Shown piece by piece: positions 61,694 to 64,000 of a stretch of 64,000 nucleotides of DNA. Positions within the stretch are counted from its first letter, which is position 1. Every line of letters starts with the position of its first letter. The position numbers and the translations under genes were made by a program. Source of the stretch: an uncultured Paracoccaceae bacterium. GTDB taxonomy: Bacteria > Pseudomonadota > Alphaproteobacteria > Rhodobacterales > Rhodobacteraceae. The notes under the pieces are model-generated. The model had not been told where the DNA came from. It was given only the letters and a program-made list of their open reading frames with translations, and did not search any database. Location of the stretch: NCBI GenBank assembly GCA_947493255.1, contig CANLQK010000004.1:310001-374000 (forward strand). Reading direction: 5' to 3'.

Positions 61694-61732
61694 CGAAAAA
61701 AGAAACCTCCCGCGCCAATTAAGCGCGAGAGG
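61694..61732 (-). terminator. Intrinsic-terminator-like hairpin between binding protein gene and potA-like gene
   Basis: Minus strand CCTCTCGCGC-TTAATTG-GCGCGGGAGG followed by TTTCTTTTTT. Confidence 0.75.
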
Positions 61733-61740
61733 TCAACTAC

Positions 61741-62829
61741 TTATTGGCCGGACTTAATCGTGGTCCACATGCGGGTCACAGTCCGCTGCACCCGCGCGTC
61801 ATAAGGGCGCGTAGTATAGAGGTTTTCCAGTGTTGCCGCATCTGGGTAAACAGCAGGGTATTCAAGGATTTCAGGGTCGATGAACTCCTGTGCCGCTTCG
61901 TTGCCGCTCGCATACCAAACATAGTTGGTAGCGGCCGCCGCGTTCTCAGCGTTTAGAATAAAGTTGATGAACGTGTGCGCAGCTTCTGGGTTTGGCGCAT
62001 CGGCAGGAATGGCCATCTGGTCAAACCACATCTGTGCGCCTTCGGTTGGGATCGAATAATCAATCTCATGCCCGTTTTCCGCTTCAGCCGCACGCAATTG
62101 CGCAAGGAAAACATCACCGGACCAACCAACGGCCACGCAGATGTCCCCATTTGCCAACGCATTGATATATTCAGAACTGTTGAATTTCTGGATGTAGGGG
62201 CGCACAGCAGTGAAGACCTCTTCGGCCTTGGCAATCACGTCTGGATCGTGGCTATCGGGGTCTTCCCCAATATAGTTCAACGCGGCGGGGATCATCTCGG
62301 TCGGTGCGTCTAGGAAAAACACACCACATTCCGCGAGCTTTTCCATATTGGCTGGGTCAAACACCAGATCCCAGCTGTCAAACGGTGCATCTTCGCCCAA
62401 AATTTCGGTAACTTTGCCGATGTTATACCCAATACCCGTGGTGCCCCACATATAGTTTACGGAATAGGCACCGCTTGGGTCGTATTGCTCAGTGCGGTCT
62501 TGGATCGCGCCCCACAGGTTGCCGTGGTTCGGCAACAAATCAAGGTCAAGAGGTTGGAACGCACCGGCAGAAATCTGGCGCTGCAGGAACGTAGCGGACG
62601 GCACCACAACATCATACCCTGAACCACCGGAAAGCATTTTGGTTTCAAGCAGTTCGTTGGAATCAAAAACGTCGTAGATCAGCTCAATACCAGTTTCTTC
62701 TTCGAACTGGGTCAGCAGATCTTCATCGATATAGTCGGACCAGTTATAGACCCGCACTTCTTCGGCAGCAGCCGTGCCTGCCACAAGGGCAAGCGTTGCA
62801 ATACCGGACAGCAGTTTTGTCGCGTTCAT
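61741..62829 (-). CDS. Polyamine-type ABC transporter substrate-binding protein (PotF/PotD-like)
   Basis: Signal peptide; VRVYNWSDYIDEDLLTQFEEETGIELIYDVFDSNELLETKMLSGGSGYDVVVPS. Confidence 0.94.
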   Translation of the reverse strand: MNATKLLSGIATLALVAGTAAAEEVRVYNWSDYIDEDLLTQFEEETGIELIYDVFDSNELLETKMLSGGSGYDVVVPSATFLQRQISAGAFQPLDLDLLPNHGNLWGAIQDRTEQYDPSGAYSVNYMWGTTGIGYNIGKVTEILGEDAPFDSWDLVFDPANMEKLAECGVFFLDAPTEMIPAALNYIGEDPDSHDPDVIAKAEEVFTAVRPYIQKFNSSEYINALANGDICVAVGWSGDVFLAQLRAAEAENGHEIDYSIPTEGAQMWFDQMAIPADAPNPEAAHTFINFILNAENAAAATNYVWYASGNEAAQEFIDPEILEYPAVYPDAATLENLYTTRPYDARVQRTVTRMWTTIKSGQ

Positions 62830-62950
62830 GTTATTTTCCCTGTCGTAAAATGCGCGGAGCTTTCGCGCGTGCACCGATGACTATGAAACCGACCAGCCGA
62901 TTTTGCAATATGGACTTATCGATCACGTCCAACTGGCCGCGTGGTTTCGT

Positions 62951-62964
62951 TTGACTTAGATCAA
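62951..62964. promoter_or_regulatory. FNR/FnrL-type box
   Basis: TTGAC-TTAG-ATCAA in the divergent intergenic region. Confidence 0.55.
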
Positions 62965-63029
62965 ATCGCACATAAGCTGCCCATAACGCAGGCATGTCTT
63001 GCACCTAACACCATCAGAAAGTTTCAATA

Positions 63030-64000
63030 ATGAATGTGATCTCCAACCACATGCCAACGGCAGACCTGCAAAAGCTCGACGCAGCACATCACATGCACCC
63101 CTTTACCGCAGGGTCCGAACTTGCCGAAAAAGGCGCCCGCGTAATTAAAAGCGCCAAAGGCGTCACCCTTACGGACAGTGAAGGCGTCGAGATTTTGGAC
63201 GCGATGGCCGGATTGTGGTGCGTCAACATCGGGTATGGCCGCGAAGAATTGGCCGAAGCCGCCGCGCGTCAGATGCGTGAATTGCCCTATTACAACACGT
63301 TTTTCCAAACCACCCATGTTCCAGTCATTGCCCTGTCCGCAAAGCTTGCCGAACTGGCACCGCGCGATTTGAACCATGTTTTTTATGCAGGCTCGGGGTC
63401 AGAAGCCAACGACACCAACATCCGATTGGTGCGCCACTACTGGGCCCAAAAAGGCCAGCCCAACCGCAACATCATCATCAGCCGCAAAAACGCCTACCAT
63501 GGGTCCACTTTAGGGGGCGGGTCTTTGGGCGGTATGGCGGGCATGCAAAACCAAGGCTGCCCCGTTATCCCCGACATCCACCATATCGAACAACCCAACT
63601 GGTGGTCCGAGGGCGGCGATATGAGCCCCGAAGAATTTGGCCTCGAACGCGCTCGTCAGCTCGAAACGGCCATACAGGAACTGGGCCCAGAACGGGTCGG
63701 GGCCTTTATTGGCGAACCCGTCCAAGGGGCAGGCGGCGTTATTGTGCCCCCCAGCACCTACTGGCCAGAAATTCAGCGCATCTGCGACGAATACGGTATT
63801 TTGCTCATCGCAGACGAGGTGATCTGTGGGTTCGGGCGCACCGGACACTGGTTCGGGTCAGACTATATGGGCATCCGCCCGCACATCATGACCATCGCCA
63901 AAGGCCTGTCGTCTGGCTACGCACCCATCGGCGGGTCATTGGTCTGTGACGAGGTCGCGCATGTCGTCAACCACGGCGGCGACTTCAACCACGGCTACAC
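63030..64000 (+). CDS. Class III (omega) aminotransferase, putrescine/polyamine-type, 3' truncated by window edge; absent from the ORF track
   Basis: MNVISNHMPTADLQKLDAAHHMHPFTAG...FYAGSGSEANDTNIRLVRHYW...GEPVQGAGGVIVPP...LLIADEVICGFGRTG...TIAKGLSSGYAPIGG, open to base 64000. Confidence 0.93.
   Translation, partial: MNVISNHMPTADLQKLDAAHHMHPFTAGSELAEKGARVIKSAKGVTLTDSEGVEILDAMAGLWCVNIGYGREELAEAAARQMRELPYYNTFFQTTHVPVIALSAKLAELAPRDLNHVFYAGSGSEANDTNIRLVRHYWAQKGQPNRNIIISRKNAYHGSTLGGGSLGGMAGMQNQGCPVIPDIHHIEQPNWWSEGGDMSPEEFGLERARQLETAIQELGPERVGAFIGEPVQGAGGVIVPPSTYWPEIQRICDEYGILLIADEVICGFGRTGHWFGSDYMGIRPHIMTIAKGLSSGYAPIGGSLVCDEVAHVVNHGGDFNHGY

Noticed and set aside
1-64000. CRISPR arrays, tRNA/rRNA genes, prophage or toxin-antitoxin/defence islands
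   Set aside because: No regularly spaced repeats, no tRNA T-loop/anticodon pattern outside coding genes, and no phage, nuclease or restriction genes among the credible ORFs. The RatA-like protein at 24826-25269 is a COQ10/START-domain protein, not evidence of a toxin system.

Overview
This 64 kb window is a gene-dense chromosomal segment that looks like an alphaproteobacterium of the Rhodobacteraceae/Roseobacter type. That assignment is inferred from protein content and gene order, not from a database search. I support about 64 protein-coding genes, nearly all housekeeping or core metabolism. They include trmJ (partial), heme A synthase, an M32 carboxypeptidase, rplM-rpsI, metA, guaA, lipA, hpt, amtB, pgpA and ispDF. 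The main clusters are dusB-ntrB-ntrC-ntrY-ntrX-trkA-trkH-hfq-hflX, yicC-gmk-gamma-CA-metC, phoR-pstSCAB-phoU-phoB, and a polyamine-type ABC transporter divergent from a truncated class III aminotransferase. I found no CRISPR array, rRNA, convincing tRNA, prophage or intact insertion sequence. No obvious new multi-gene system is visible. The signals most worth a second look are: (i) a 14-bp hairpin burying the lipA Shine-Dalgarno; (ii) a nested-helix leader in front of hfq; (iii) an NtrC without GAFTGA and an NtrX with a degenerate Walker B; (iv) a MocR-type regulator divergent from a DUF1127 gene with palindromic operators; (v) hairpins placed directly after the binding-protein gene in both the pst and the polyamine ABC operons; (vi) an 11-bp-phased Pho box, an FNR-type box and helically phased repeats at several promoters. 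All calls come from reading the sequence and supplied translations; no alignments or folding computations were run.
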